Shown here: positions 31,930 to 42,750 of the stretch, one piece after another | Numbering within the stretch: the first letter of the stretch is position 1 | Layout of the letters: each line of letters starts with the position of its first letter | NCBI GenBank assembly: GCA_903863905.1 | Contig: CAIPDT010000148.1 | Span: forward strand, 1-42,839 | Length of the DNA stretch: 42,839 nucleotides | Source of the DNA: an uncultured Methylococcaceae bacterium | Lineage (GTDB): Bacteria; Pseudomonadota; Gammaproteobacteria; Methylococcales; Methylomonadaceae | Reading direction: 5' to 3' | The notes under the pieces: generated by a model | Told to the model about the DNA's origin: nothing | Database searches by the model: none | Seen by the model: the letters and a program-made list of their open reading frames with translations, nothing else | Position numbers and translations under genes: made by a program

Positions 31930-33327
31930 ATGAGTATAACAACACGTTTTGCCCCAAGTCCAACGGGTTACTTGCATGTCGGCGGTGCCCGAACTGCTTT
32001 ATTTTCTTGGCTGTATGCGCGTAAACATGGTGGGCAGTTTATTTTGCGCATTGAAGATACCGATTTAGAGCGTTCAACTCAAGAATCGGTTAACGCTATT
32101 CTTGAAGGAATGGCTTGGTTAGGGTTGGATTACGATGCCGGTCCTTTTTATCAAACGCACCACTTTGATCGGTATAAAGAAATTATTCAGCAGTTGTTAG
32201 ATCAAGGTGACGCCTACTATTGTTATTGTAGCAAAGACGAATTAGAACAGTTGCGTACTGAGCAAATGGCTAACAAGGAAAAGCCACGTTATAACGGTAA
32301 GTGTAGAGAGTTAGTCGGTAGGGATGAGAGCCGAGAAGCGGTGATTCGTTTTAAAAATCCAGTGGATGGTGTGGTTACCATTCCCGATTTAGTGAAAGGT
32401 GAGATTGTTGTTGGTAATAAAGAATTAGATGATTTAATTATCGCTAGAGCCGATGGCACACCGACCTACAACTTAACGGTCGTAGTCGATGATATGGATA
32501 TGAAAGTGACTCACGTTATCCGAGGTGACGATCATATTAATAATACACCAAGGCAGATGAACATTCTTAAAGCCCTGGATGCTGAATTACCTCAGTATGC
32601 GCATTTACCGATGATTCTGGGGGCAGATGGGGCGCGTTTATCTAAACGTCACGGTGCGGTCAGTGTGATGCAATTTCGTGATGACGGCTATCTACCGGAC
32701 GCGTTGCTTAATTATTTAGTGCGGTTAGGATGGTCGCATGGTGATCAAGAAATATTCACCCTTGATGAGATGGTGGCGTATTTTGAATTAGAGGATGTCA
32801 ATGTCTCAGCCTCTACCTTTAACATGGAAAAGTTATTGTGGTTGAATCATCAATATATTATGAATAGTGATCCTGCCCATGTGGCACGTCACTTAAGTTG
32901 GCATATTGGGCAGTTGGGACTTGATCCCACTCAAGGGCCGGATTTGGTTGATATGGTAAAGGCACAAAGAGAACGCAGTAAAACCTTAGTTGAAATGGCG
33001 AACTCAAGTATTTATTTCTATAAAGAATTTGAGTCTTATGATGAAAAAGCCGTTAAAAAGAATTTTACGGCGGGCACTGATGAGATTCTGGCGCAGTTAC
33101 GTGATAGATTAACTGCCTTAGTCGATTGGCAAGCAGAGCCTTTACATCAAGTCATTGTTGATTTGGCTGCAGATTTAGATCTTAACATGGGAAAAGTGGC
33201 TCAGCCCTTGCGTGTTGCGATCTGTGGTTCAGCGGTATCCCCCGCAATTGATGTAACCTTAACGTTGTTAGGGCGTGAAAAAACCTTGGTTCGTTTAGAA
33301 AGGGCGATTGATTTTATTAAGAATTAA
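31930..33327 (+). CDS. gltX: Glutamyl-tRNA synthetase
   Basis: [50 protein letters not shown]. Confidence 0.98.
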   Translation: MSITTRFAPSPTGYLHVGGARTALFSWLYARKHGGQFILRIEDTDLERSTQESVNAILEGMAWLGLDYDAGPFYQTHHFDRYKEIIQQLLDQGDAYYCYCSKDELEQLRTEQMANKEKPRYNGKCRELVGRDESREAVIRFKNPVDGVVTIPDLVKGEIVVGNKELDDLIIARADGTPTYNLTVVVDDMDMKVTHVIRGDDHINNTPRQMNILKALDAELPQYAHLPMILGADGARLSKRHGAVSVMQFRDDGYLPDALLNYLVRLGWSHGDQEIFTLDEMVAYFELEDVNVSASTFNMEKLLWLNHQYIMNSDPAHVARHLSWHIGQLGLDPTQGPDLVDMVKAQRERSKTLVEMANSSIYFYKEFESYDEKAVKKNFTAGTDEILAQLRDRLTALVDWQAEPLHQVIVDLAADLDLNMGKVAQPLRVAICGSAVSPAIDVTLTLLGREKTLVRLERAIDFIKN

Positions 33328-33334
33328 AATAGTG

Positions 33335-33363
33335 TTGGACAGAACGGATATTTACTGTATAAT
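33335..33363 (+). promoter_or_regulatory. Sigma70-type promoter for the tRNA cluster
   Basis: TTGGAC (33335-33340), 17-nt spacer, TATAAT (33358-33363), 15 nt upstream of tRNA-Ala. Confidence 0.8.
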
Positions 33364-33378
33364 ACCCGTTCTTTACTT

Positions 33379-33454
33379 GGGGCCATAGCTCAATTGGTAG
33401 AGCGCAACACTGGCAGTGTTGAGGTCAGCGGTTCGATTCCGCTTGGCTCCACCA
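33379..33454 (+). tRNA. tRNA-Ala (GGC)
   Basis: 76-nt cloverleaf with encoded CCA. Anticodon loop CTGGCAG. Acceptor stem GGGGCCA/TGGCTCC includes the G3:U70 alanine identity pair. Confidence 0.96.
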
Positions 33455-33485
33455 AAAGTAATGTAAATAGATTAAAAGATAGCTA

Positions 33486-33561
33486 GTCCCCATCGTCTAG
33501 CGGCCTAGGACACTGCCCTTTCACGGCGGTAACAGGGGTTCGAACCCCCTTGGGGACGCCA
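33486..33561 (+). tRNA. tRNA-Glu (TTC), copy 1
   Basis: GTCCCC...GGGGAC acceptor, anticodon loop CTTTCAC, GGTTCGAACCCC T-arm, encoded CCA. Confidence 0.96.
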
Positions 33562-33636
33562 TTTTTTAAGTTTATTGTTTTTAGTTGTTAAGGTTAATCT
33601 TTGTGATTAATTTTAGGCCGGACTAAACTAGTTTTA

Positions 33637-33712
33637 GTCCCCATCGTCTAGCGGCCTAGGACACTGCCCTTTCACGGCGGTAACAGGGGTTCGAACCCCC
33701 TTGGGGACGCCA
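33637..33712 (+). tRNA. tRNA-Glu (TTC), copy 2
   Basis: Identical 76-nt sequence to copy 1. Confidence 0.96.
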
Positions 33713-33720
33713 TAAATTAA

Positions 33721-33752
33721 AAGGCTTACCAGTTGGTAAGCCTTTTTTTTTG
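33721..33752 (+). terminator. Rho-independent terminator of the tRNA operon
   Basis: AAGGCTTACC AGTT GGTAAGCCTT followed by a T-run. Confidence 0.93.
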
Positions 33753-33827
33753 TTAAAAATTGAAGAATGATTGTAAAATGATTCACCCAATCAATCACCT
33801 GTTTATCGTTTTTTAAAAGGAATCAAA

Positions 33828-34688
33828 ATGCGTGCTACCCAACACATTGTTGCAGGCCTCTGTTTATCTTTTGTAATGGCCTCTGCTTCTGCTATAGAAA
33901 ATAAAAAGTTTAAAGTTTGTGCTGATCCCCTTAATCCTCCCTACTCGATTAAAGATGAGCAAGGCTTCGAAAATAAAATTGCTGAGTTATTTGCCAAAGA
34001 ATTAGGTCAGACAGTTGAATACACTTGGTTTGCTCAACGCATTGGCTTTATCCGCAATACCTTAACCGCGGACGTTGATGAATGGAATGCAGGCACTGAT
34101 CAATTTAAGTGTGACGTGGTCATGGGTGTGCCAACAGGCTACGATTTAACCTTAACGACAACCCCTTATTATCAATCAACTTATGTGTTGTTAATTGCAA
34201 AAAATAGAGGGTGGGATGATATTAAAGAGCCTAGTCAATTAATTGATCTACCCTTAGAAAGACAAGACAAGTTAAAAATAGCCATGTTTGATCGCGGGCC
34301 AGGCACGACATGGATGCAACAAAACGGTTTGCTAGAACAAGGTATTTCTTATCAATCTATGTCAGGTGATAGTGAAAATAATGTGGCGATGCAAATGGAT
34401 AAGGACTTTAAAGCTAAGAAAATTGATATGGTTATCTTATGGGGGCCGGTAGCGGCGTATGTAACCTCACAAAGCCCCAAAAATAGCTACACGATGATTC
34501 CAATGAAATCGACACCAGCCATTAAATTTGAGTTTCCGATGTCAATGGGTGTGCGTAAGGGTGATAAGGCTCTAAAACAACAATTGGATAAATTGATTGA
34601 AAGCAAAGTCGATAAAATCAAAGCGATTATCGAAAGTTATAATATTCCGTTAACGGCTATTAAAAAAGAACCCCCTCACGATAAATAG
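33828..34688 (+). CDS. MxaJ/XoxJ-like periplasmic substrate-binding protein (quinoprotein-dehydrogenase-associated family)
   Basis: Signal peptide, then FKVCADPLNPPYSIKDEQGFENKIAELFAKELGQTVEYTWFAQRIGFIRNTL, CDVVMGVPTGYDLTLTTTPYYQSTYVLL, characteristic of MxaJ/XoxJ-type proteins. Confidence 0.83.
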   Translation: MRATQHIVAGLCLSFVMASASAIENKKFKVCADPLNPPYSIKDEQGFENKIAELFAKELGQTVEYTWFAQRIGFIRNTLTADVDEWNAGTDQFKCDVVMGVPTGYDLTLTTTPYYQSTYVLLIAKNRGWDDIKEPSQLIDLPLERQDKLKIAMFDRGPGTTWMQQNGLLEQGISYQSMSGDSENNVAMQMDKDFKAKKIDMVILWGPVAAYVTSQSPKNSYTMIPMKSTPAIKFEFPMSMGVRKGDKALKQQLDKLIESKVDKIKAIIESYNIPLTAIKKEPPHDK

Positions 34689-34706
34689 AGATAAGTTCTC
34701 TGAAGG

Positions 34707-34739
34707 CAGTGAGTGGCTTTAGCGTAAAGTCACTCACTG
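34707..34739. terminator. Long hairpin between convergent genes (likely bidirectional terminator)
   Basis: CAGTGAGTGGCTTTA gcg TAAAGTCACTCACTG: 15-bp stem with one G-T pair and a 3-nt loop. Confidence 0.75.
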
Positions 34740-34746
34740 AATCTTA

Positions 34747-36225
34747 TCAAGATTTTCTATCAAATAATGCGACTAAATAGTTAAATCGAGTGGATTGATC
34801 ATGTGATAGTTGTTGCCATTGAAAACGCCATTTCCAATTGCCTACTGTAGTCCCTGGTGTATTCATACGGGAGTCTGAACCCAATTCCAGAATATCTTGC
34901 ATGGGAATAATGGCTAAGTTAGCCACAGAGCTTAAAGCGGCTTGAATTAACATGTAATGCAGTGGGGTTGATGAATGGCCCAGATAGTCATAGACATGGC
35001 TTCTTTCATAGTCTTTAAGGGTATTCGACCACCCTACTGTGGTGTCGTTATCATGCGTGCCGGTATACACCACACAGTTTCTTTCATAATGGCTGGGTAA
35101 GTAAGGATTTTCGTTGCCGCTACCAAAGGCAAATTGAAGAATTTTCATGCCGGGTAAATTAAACTCATCACGCAACGCTTCTACTTCAGCAGTGATAATG
35201 CCAAGATCTTCTGCGACTAAAGGGATGAACCCTAGTTTTGCTTTAATGGCTTTTAACAAAGCGCTACCCGGTGCTTTGACCCATTCACCATTTTGTGCGG
35301 TCGGTTCATTAGCGGGTATTTCCCAAGCGGCTTCCAAGCCTCTAAAATGATCAATTCGTAAAATATCGAATTGTTCTAGTTGGGTTTCCATACGTTCAAT
35401 CCACCAAGCGAAACCGGTTTTATTGAGATATTTCCAATCATAATGTGGATTACCCCAACGTTGTCCTGTTTCAGAAAAATAATCGGGTGGAACGCCGGCA
35501 ACGACTGACATTTCTCCTGATTTATTCAGTTTAAATACCTTGCGATTGGCCCATACATCCGAACTGTCATACGACACGAAGATGGGAATATCACCAAACA
35601 GTAAAATACCTCTTTGATTTGCATAATTTTTTAAAGTCATCCATTGCCTAAAAAAAATGTACTGTTCAAACTTAATGTATTCAATATCATCCACTAAACG
35701 AAGAGTGGCTTCTTTGAGTGCACTAGGATCTCTTTCTTTGAAAGGGGTGGGCCATTCATTCCAACATTGCTGATTAAACACTTTTCTTAGCGACATGAAT
35801 AAAGCAAAATCATCCAGCCAAAAGGCTTTTTCTTTACAAAATCTAGCGTAGTCTTCTTTGTCTTTTTTAGTCGCTCGCGCTAAGAATCCTCTTAACACCT
35901 TAGCGATTAAGCAACTTTTATTAAAAACAGGGGAGCCTTTACATTCGTCACATTGTTCTGAGGGGGCTAGCCAATTGAGATTAACCAAGCCATCAATGTC
36001 AATTAAAGAGGGATTTCCAGCATGGGCTGATAAGCATTGATACGGTGAGCCATCCGCGTGGGTCATACCTAGCGGTAGTGTTTGCCAGACACTAATTCCA
36101 GAATCTTGTAAATAATTAACAAAGTTATAAGCTTCTTGGCCTAAGTTACCTTGTTTATCGGGTCCTGGAAGAGAGGTGATGTGGAGTAGTATGCCAGCAC
36201 GGCGCTTGTTTAAAAGGTTATTCAC
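34747..36225 (-). CDS. malQ: 4-alpha-glucanotransferase
   Basis: RRAGILLHITSLPGP, LFGDIPIFVSYDSSDVWANRKVF, GVPPDYFSETGQRWGNPHYDW, LRIDHFRGLEAAWEIP, YTGTHDNDTTVGW. Confidence 0.96.
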   Translation of the reverse strand: MNNLLNKRRAGILLHITSLPGPDKQGNLGQEAYNFVNYLQDSGISVWQTLPLGMTHADGSPYQCLSAHAGNPSLIDIDGLVNLNWLAPSEQCDECKGSPVFNKSCLIAKVLRGFLARATKKDKEDYARFCKEKAFWLDDFALFMSLRKVFNQQCWNEWPTPFKERDPSALKEATLRLVDDIEYIKFEQYIFFRQWMTLKNYANQRGILLFGDIPIFVSYDSSDVWANRKVFKLNKSGEMSVVAGVPPDYFSETGQRWGNPHYDWKYLNKTGFAWWIERMETQLEQFDILRIDHFRGLEAAWEIPANEPTAQNGEWVKAPGSALLKAIKAKLGFIPLVAEDLGIITAEVEALRDEFNLPGMKILQFAFGSGNENPYLPSHYERNCVVYTGTHDNDTTVGWSNTLKDYERSHVYDYLGHSSTPLHYMLIQAALSSVANLAIIPMQDILELGSDSRMNTPGTTVGNWKWRFQWQQLSHDQSTRFNYLVALFDRKS

Positions 36226-36352
36226 TTTAAAAGTCCCTAGTTAATGTTCAACGCCCGGTTGCACCATTCTACTCAGATCAGAAGTCTCTGAGCCTTGAGT
36301 AAATGACCTTGCTAAGTAATAAGGCAGCTGTTCGCCTGTTAATGAAATAAGT

Positions 36353-36385
36353 TGCCTGCGAAAATCCGCTGTTATTTCGCAGGCA
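36353..36385 (-). terminator. Hairpin between glgC and malQ
   Basis: TGCCTGCGAAA (36353-36363) / TTTCGCAGGCA (36375-36385), 11-bp perfect arms. Confidence 0.5.
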
Positions 36386-36429
36386 TTATACTAGGTTAAG
36401 ACAATTAATTAACGTTTAAAGCAATTAAA

Positions 36430-37710
36430 TTAGCGTACATAATGCAGTTTTTGTCCCAGCATGTCTGGAGTGACTAAAACAACGCCACCTGGACTGACAT
36501 GGAATCTTTTTTCATCCTCTTCTCTATTTTCTCCAATAACAGTGCCTTCAGGGACTTGGCAACCTTTTTCAATAATTGCTTTAGTGATACGGCAATGACG
36601 CGCAATATTAGCTTCTGGTAAAACGATAGAATCTTTAACAGAGGTAAACGAGTTAACACGTACATTTGAAAAAAGTAATGAATGACGGATCGTAGCACCC
36701 GAAATAACACAGCCACCCGATACCATTGAGTCCACTGCTAAACCGCGTCTTTCATCATCATCAAACACAAATTTTGCTGGCGGTGTTTGTTCCTGATGAG
36801 TCCAGATTGGCCAAGTATTATCATATAAATTTAAACCTGGATTAACGCCAATCAGTTCCATATTGGCCGCCCAATAGGCATCAATAGTTCCTACATCACG
36901 CCAGTAACTTTGAGCGCCGCTTTGTAAGTCTAAGAAGGGGTAGGCATTAACAATGTACTTATCTATCACGGCTGGAATAATGTCTTTTCCAAAGTCATTA
37001 GTCGAGTTTTTGTTATCCGCATCTTTCAGTAATTGTTCAAACAAGAAGCCCGCATTAAAAATATAAATGCCCATTGAGGCTAAAGCCGTATCCGTTCTGC
37101 CAGGCATAACAGGTGGATTCTCTGGTTTTTCAACAAAGGCTTTAACGCGACGGTTATCATCCACATCCATCACACCAAATGCAGTCGCTTCTTCTAAAGA
37201 AACTTCTAAGCAACCAATGGTTAAGTCCGCATTTTTTTGGATGTGGTCAGCCAACATAGCGCCATAATCCATCTTGTAAATATGATCGCCAGCTAAAATT
37301 AGAATATGCGCGGGTTTACGACTTCTCAAAATATCTATATTTTGAAAGATAGCATCCGCTGTCCCTTTGTACCAAGAGTTTTCATCATGTCTTTGTTGGG
37401 CGGGCATTAAATCGACATATTCGCCAAACTCACCTCTTAAAAATCCCCAACCTTGTTGAATGTGACGAATTAAGGAGTCTGACTTATATTGTGTTAGTAT
37501 ACCGATTTTTCGGATGCCCGAATTAACACAATTAGATAAAGGAAAATCTATGATTCGAAATTTACCTCCGAAAGGAACGGCCGGTTTAGCCCGCCAATCA
37601 GTCATATTCATCAACCTTGAGCCACGGCCACCAGCTAATATTAATGCAATTGTATTACGGGTTAAGTGACCGACATTGTGATCGGGTTGGTTATTGCTTG
37701 GGGCTGACAT
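36430..37710 (-). CDS. glgC: Glucose-1-phosphate adenylyltransferase
   Basis: [71 protein letters not shown]. Confidence 0.97.
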   Translation of the reverse strand: MSAPSNNQPDHNVGHLTRNTIALILAGGRGSRLMNMTDWRAKPAVPFGGKFRIIDFPLSNCVNSGIRKIGILTQYKSDSLIRHIQQGWGFLRGEFGEYVDLMPAQQRHDENSWYKGTADAIFQNIDILRSRKPAHILILAGDHIYKMDYGAMLADHIQKNADLTIGCLEVSLEEATAFGVMDVDDNRRVKAFVEKPENPPVMPGRTDTALASMGIYIFNAGFLFEQLLKDADNKNSTNDFGKDIIPAVIDKYIVNAYPFLDLQSGAQSYWRDVGTIDAYWAANMELIGVNPGLNLYDNTWPIWTHQEQTPPAKFVFDDDERRGLAVDSMVSGGCVISGATIRHSLLFSNVRVNSFTSVKDSIVLPEANIARHCRITKAIIEKGCQVPEGTVIGENREEDEKRFHVSPGGVVLVTPDMLGQKLHYVR

Positions 37711-37806
37711 ATTTCGTCTCCATGTTGATATAGATATTACAACTGTTTGTTATTTTGGTAAGATTCACACAACATTCATTCTACTACTACACCGAGGCCA
37801 TTCAAA

Positions 37807-40200
37807 GTGAAAAAGCGTTCTAATAATACACTTGACTCTGATGCTAAAAAAATAACTTCAGAAAAACAGGAAGTAACTGCGTCTGAGTCTGAAGTTTTGC
37901 CCAAAATTAAAAAGAATCCAGCGCCAAGAAAGACCAAGACTGCCGCCGTAACACCGAGAAAAAGTAAACCTGTATCGGCTAATAAGAAAGAATCCGTGCC
38001 CGTTGCTCCACCCATAAAAGAGGCTATTGTGATTAAAACAGATAATGTACTAGATTTAGACGATATTAGAATTGGTCAAGCCAAGCATCATGATCCTTTT
38101 TCAGTGTTGGGACGTCACCAGGTTGACGGACACAACAAGATTAAGGTGTATTTGCCTTACGCAGAAACGGTGAGTCTAAGCCATAACGGAACCGCATTTA
38201 GCCGTATCACCGGCTCAGATTTTTTTGAATATTATATTGGGGATGAAACATTACCTGAACATTATAAATTAGCATGGGTTGATAAAGCCGGTTACACCCA
38301 TGAAAATTATGATCCGTATGACTTTGGCACCCAATTACCCGAATTTGATGTGCATTTATTTGGTGAAGGCAAGCATTGGCATATCTATAAGAAATTAGGC
38401 GGCCATCTTCATACCGTTGATGACATTGAGGGCGTGTTATTTACCGTATGGGCGCCGAGTGCAGGCCGCGTTAGTATTGTCGGTGATTTTAATCACTGGG
38501 ATGGTCGTTGCAACCCCATGCGTAGTTTAGGCGGGAGTGGTATTTGGGAAATCTTTGTTCCTGGCTTAAAAGCGGGATGTTTGTATAAGTTTGAAATACT
38601 CAACCGCTTTACGCAGGAAATATTATTAAAGACTGATCCTTATGGACAGCAATTTGAATTTCGGCCTAACACTTCTTCAATTGTGGTTAGAGAAGAAAAT
38701 TATCAGTGGAAAGATGAGCAATGGATCGAGCAACGCACTAAGCATGATTGGTTACATCAACCCATGTCTATTTACGAAGTGCATTTAGGTTCTTGGCGTC
38801 GTGACAACCAAAGTAATTTTTTGACTTACCGCACCTTAGCGGTTGAGTTGGTTGATTATGTTAAACAAATGGGCTTTACGCACATTGAATTGTTGCCCAT
38901 CACTGAACATCCTTTTGATGGTTCTTGGGGTTATCAAACCACCGGTTATTTTGCCCCAACCAGTCGTCATGGTAGCCCTGATGATTTTAGATATTTTGTA
39001 GATACCTGTCATCAAAATGGTATAGGCGTCATTTTAGATTGGGTACCTGCACATTTTCCTAAAGATGCCTTTGCCTTAGCGCGTTTTGATGGCAGTGCAC
39101 TGTATGAACATGAAGATCCTCGTAAAGGTGAACATCGAGATTGGGGGACTTTAATTTACAATTATGGCCGTAATGAAGTTAAAAACTTTTTGTTAGCCAG
39201 TGCGGTTTTCTGGTTAAAAGAGTTTCATTTAGACGGTTTACGGGTAGATGCGGTGGCTTCAATGTTGTATTTGGATTATTCGCGTGAAGCGAATGATTGG
39301 ATACCCAACATGTACGGTGGGAATGAGAATTTAGAAGCGATTGATTTTTTCAGAGAGCTTAATTCAGTCACGCATGATTTACATCCAGGTACGGTGATGA
39401 TGGCAGAAGAATCAACCTCATGGCCACAAGTGACTCGTCCAACTTGGACCGGTGGACTGGGTTTCTCCATGAAATGGAACATGGGTTGGATGCATGATGT
39501 GTTGTCTTATATGAATGAACAGCCCATTCATCGTAAATATCATCACGATAAGTTAACGTTTGGCATGTTGTACGCCTTTACTGAAAACTTTGCCTTACCT
39601 TTTTCTCATGATGAAGTGGTGCATGGCAAAGGCTCTTTAGTGAGTAAAATGCCGGGAGACGAGTGGCAACGTTTTGCTAACTTAAGATTGTTGTATACCT
39701 TTATGTATACCTATCCGGGTAAAAAGTTATTATTTATGGGCTGTGAGTTTGGTCAAGGCACCGAATGGAATGCTGGCAAAGAGTTGGATTGGTACGTCTT
39801 AGATTATCCGCATCACAAAGGGGTACAAACCTTAGTGAAGGATTTAAATCATTTGTATAAAACCCATCCAGCGTTATTTGATCATGACTTTGAGCATCAA
39901 GGCTTTGAATGGATTGATTGTCATGATGTACAGCAGTCAATTATTAGTTATCGCCGTAAGAATGAGTTTGAAGAATTAATTATTGTGCTTAACTTTACGC
40001 CAGTGCCTAGAGAAAATTATCGTTTAGGGGTACCTGAGTCAGGCGTTTATACCGAAATCTTTAATTCTGATTCAAAGTATTATGATGGTTCTAATACCGG
40101 TAATGGCGCGGTAGCTTCTGAGGCAGTTACTTGGATGAACCAACCGCACTCAATTAGTCTTAATCTACCGCCTTTAGGGGCTTTGATTCTGAAGTTATAG
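37807..40200 (+). CDS. glgB: 1,4-alpha-glucan branching enzyme with Lys/Pro/Ala-rich N-terminal extension
   Basis: [92 protein letters not shown]. The exact start is uncertain (GTG 37807 or further in). Confidence 0.95.
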   Translation: MKKRSNNTLDSDAKKITSEKQEVTASESEVLPKIKKNPAPRKTKTAAVTPRKSKPVSANKKESVPVAPPIKEAIVIKTDNVLDLDDIRIGQAKHHDPFSVLGRHQVDGHNKIKVYLPYAETVSLSHNGTAFSRITGSDFFEYYIGDETLPEHYKLAWVDKAGYTHENYDPYDFGTQLPEFDVHLFGEGKHWHIYKKLGGHLHTVDDIEGVLFTVWAPSAGRVSIVGDFNHWDGRCNPMRSLGGSGIWEIFVPGLKAGCLYKFEILNRFTQEILLKTDPYGQQFEFRPNTSSIVVREENYQWKDEQWIEQRTKHDWLHQPMSIYEVHLGSWRRDNQSNFLTYRTLAVELVDYVKQMGFTHIELLPITEHPFDGSWGYQTTGYFAPTSRHGSPDDFRYFVDTCHQNGIGVILDWVPAHFPKDAFALARFDGSALYEHEDPRKGEHRDWGTLIYNYGRNEVKNFLLASAVFWLKEFHLDGLRVDAVASMLYLDYSREANDWIPNMYGGNENLEAIDFFRELNSVTHDLHPGTVMMAEESTSWPQVTRPTWTGGLGFSMKWNMGWMHDVLSYMNEQPIHRKYHHDKLTFGMLYAFTENFALPFSHDEVVHGKGSLVSKMPGDEWQRFANLRLLYTFMYTYPGKKLLFMGCEFGQGTEWNAGKELDWYVLDYPHHKGVQTLVKDLNHLYKTHPALFDHDFEHQGFEWIDCHDVQQSIISYRRKNEFEELIIVLNFTPVPRENYRLGVPESGVYTEIFNSDSKYYDGSNTGNGAVASEAVTWMNQPHSISLNLPPLGALILKL

Positions 40201-40245
40201 TGGTAACGTCTTTGATACTGTAAAAATGTTCAGCTTAAGAAAACT

Positions 40246-41679
40246 ATGAAAAAGATTCTTTTTGTGACCAGTGAAGCTCACCCCCTAATTAAAACCGGGG
40301 GGCTTGCCGATGTGTGTGGGAGTTTGCCTAAAGCATTAGTGGCACTCTCCCAAGACGTCAGATTGATTATTCCGTATTATCAAGCGTTAAAGACGACTGA
40401 AAATGTGCGTTTTTTGTTTTCTTTACGTGTTGATAATCGGAGTATTAATGTCTTAGAAACCGTTATGCCAGACAGTGGGGTTATTGTTTGGCTGGTTGAC
40501 TATCCGGGATATTACAATTATCCCGGCAATCCGTATGTCGATGAAAAAGGCGAGCCGTGGGAGAATAATGCCGAGCGTTTTGGCTTGTTTTGTCGGATTG
40601 CCGTAGAAGTCGCCATGAATCGAGTCGGGCAAGATTGGAAGCCCGATGTGGTGCATTGCAATGACTGGCAAACTGGATTAGTCCCCGCGTTTTTATCGCT
40701 GGAATATGAGAGACCTTCCACGGTATTTACCATTCACAATATGGCTTATCAAGGTTTATTTCCCTTGAGTGCGGTTGGAAGCCTATTTATTCCCGGACAA
40801 TTATGGCATCCCGGCGGGCTTGAGTTTCATGAAATGTTGTCGTTTATAAAAGGCGGCTTGGTCTATGCCGATTATATTACGACGGTCAGTCCGACCTATG
40901 CTTTAGAAATTCAAACCGCAGAATTTGGCTATGGCTTAGAAGGTCTTTTAGAATATCGACAAGCGTCTTTAGGGGGGATTATTAATGGAATTGATTTGGA
41001 TCAATGGAATTCAGAAACAGACCCTTATATTCCACAACTGTATTCAGAGACGTCCTTAGCGGATAAGTTGATCAACAAAACGGCCTTACAAACGCAATTT
41101 GGTTTACCTGTCAATAACAAGATCCCTTTGTTGGGTTTAATTGGTCGTTTAGTTGAACAAAAAGGCATTGATTTAATTATCGAGTGCTTACCTGAAATGC
41201 TAACGTTAGATTTACAATTGGTGTTGCTGGGCAGCGGTGATAAAGAGTATGAACAGCAATTACAAGGGTTAGCCGATCTTTATCCCGATAATTTTGCTAT
41301 TACCTTAGGCTATAACGAAGCTTTGGCGCATTTAATTGAAGCAGGCGCCGATGCCTTTTTGATGCCTTCAAAATTTGAGCCGTGTGGTTTAAATCAAATG
41401 TATAGTCAGCGTTATGGCACTATTCCTATTGTGAGAAAGACCGGAGGCTTAGCCGATACGGTCACCGATACCTTGCCAGAAACCTTAGACAATGAGACGG
41501 CCAGTGGTATTGTTTTTAATGAGGCGAGTGCTAGTGCTTTATTAGAAGCCATAAAACGCTGTTTGATTTTGTATGATATGCCCGAAGCGTGGCGAAGCAT
41601 GCAGATTAATGCAATGCGAAAAGATTTCTCTTGGCAGCGAAGCGCAGAAGACTATTTAGCGTTGTATGAGCGGCTTTAA
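40246..41679 (+). CDS. glgA: Glycogen synthase
   Basis: ILFVTSEAHPLIKTGGLADVCGSLPKAL, VHCNDWQTGLVPAFL, FTIHNMAYQGLFP, LMPSKFEPCGLNQMYSQRYGTIPIVRKTGGLADTV. Confidence 0.97.
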   Translation: MKKILFVTSEAHPLIKTGGLADVCGSLPKALVALSQDVRLIIPYYQALKTTENVRFLFSLRVDNRSINVLETVMPDSGVIVWLVDYPGYYNYPGNPYVDEKGEPWENNAERFGLFCRIAVEVAMNRVGQDWKPDVVHCNDWQTGLVPAFLSLEYERPSTVFTIHNMAYQGLFPLSAVGSLFIPGQLWHPGGLEFHEMLSFIKGGLVYADYITTVSPTYALEIQTAEFGYGLEGLLEYRQASLGGIINGIDLDQWNSETDPYIPQLYSETSLADKLINKTALQTQFGLPVNNKIPLLGLIGRLVEQKGIDLIIECLPEMLTLDLQLVLLGSGDKEYEQQLQGLADLYPDNFAITLGYNEALAHLIEAGADAFLMPSKFEPCGLNQMYSQRYGTIPIVRKTGGLADTVTDTLPETLDNETASGIVFNEASASALLEAIKRCLILYDMPEAWRSMQINAMRKDFSWQRSAEDYLALYERL

Positions 41680-41750
41680 GGAATAAGTTGTATGACCGAT
41701 CGGTAGTATAGGTTTCAAACTAGAACATCTATATCTAGGTGAGTTTGGAG

Positions 41751-41788
41751 AAGGGGAGTTATGAACAAACGTTCTGGACACTCCCCTT
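41751..41788. terminator. Hairpin between convergent glgA and the Fn3 ORF
   Basis: AAGGGGAGT (41751-41759) / ACTCCCCTT (41780-41788), with an inner GAAC...GTTC stem. Confidence 0.5.
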
Positions 41789-41818
41789 TACAAATAGTGC
41801 TTTCTTTAAATCAATATC

Positions 41819-42433
41819 TTAAATAACAATGATAGGAACAGGCAGACAATAATCAGCCATGCCATCTGGGGTTATTTTTGAGACTTGAAATTCATAAGTC
41901 ACACCTGGTTCAAGACCTGTTACCTCATAAGTCATTTGAGTCGTGATAGTGATTTGAACCCATTCATTTTCAATGCTTGTCTTAGATACCTTGCGCATAC
42001 GCCATGCACAGGCAGAGACTCTCGCTTCTCCTGGGGTTGTTAATTTAACACTGCCAGAATGTGAACCAGGCATCACCGTTAAAATTTCTTTATGGTTAAT
42101 GACCGGTTGTTTTGAAGTATTAAAACCACTGCTCAAAATGATCGTTTCATCACCTAAGGCAATAAATTCAACATAATTGGCTAGGTTTCTAAAAATCTCA
42201 TTAACTACTTTTTCAGCATCATTCCGGATTGAAATATTTAAGTGTGAACCATCCTGTGCAGCGATACTGGCTACTTCAAGTGCATCTACGGCAGCGGTTG
42301 CCACATCTAAAGAAATGGACGGGATTAAAAAATAGGCGTTGCCAAGTAAGCAATTAATTACCTTGCGATAAAATAAAATTCTGAGGGCTATGGTGAGTTG
42401 TAAAAAGTTTAAAACTACTTTGGATCTTTTCAT
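41819..42433 (-). CDS. Fibronectin type III domain-containing protein of unknown function
   Basis: C-terminal QMTYEVTGLEPGVTYEFQVSKITPDGMADYCLPV resembles the end of an Fn3 domain. The N-terminal helical region (AAVDALEVASIAAQDGSHLNISIRNDAEKVVNEIFRNLANYVE) resembles a recurrent bacterial Fn3-associated module. Confidence 0.6.
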   Translation of the reverse strand: MKRSKVVLNFLQLTIALRILFYRKVINCLLGNAYFLIPSISLDVATAAVDALEVASIAAQDGSHLNISIRNDAEKVVNEIFRNLANYVEFIALGDETIILSSGFNTSKQPVINHKEILTVMPGSHSGSVKLTTPGEARVSACAWRMRKVSKTSIENEWVQITITTQMTYEVTGLEPGVTYEFQVSKITPDGMADYCLPVPIIVI

Positions 42434-42750
42434 TTTGGTCTCCTAACATTAAAATCAACTAAGAGTTGAATATAGTCTTTTTTAATAATAAAACCATCTT
42501 TATTATTTTTATACCTTAAATAACGGTTAATAAGATTAAAATAACTCATCTTTTTTGTTAAAAATGAATAAATTTCTAACGGCTATATGAGTATTCTTAT
42601 CAAAGGCTTAGGTGCTTTTGGTTAATAGTTATATAACCTTTCATAAAAGCATAAATAATTTGAGGTTAAGGGCAAGAGGTGACGGCTTAATTTGCAATAA
42701 ATCTCTTCAATAGGCACTACAAGGAGTCGTTTAAGTGCTTTGGTTAGTCA

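Noticed and set aside
33486-33712. Duplicated 76-bp sequence as a mobile repeat
   Set aside because: Explained by two identical tRNA-Glu genes.
41695-41704. ACCGATCGGT palindrome after glgA as an operator
   Set aside because: Only 10 bp and located between convergent 3' ends; no reason to expect regulation there.
42484-42507. AATAATAAA/TTTATTATT inverted repeat as a terminator
   Set aside because: A/T-only stem in a very AT-rich region; likely chance.
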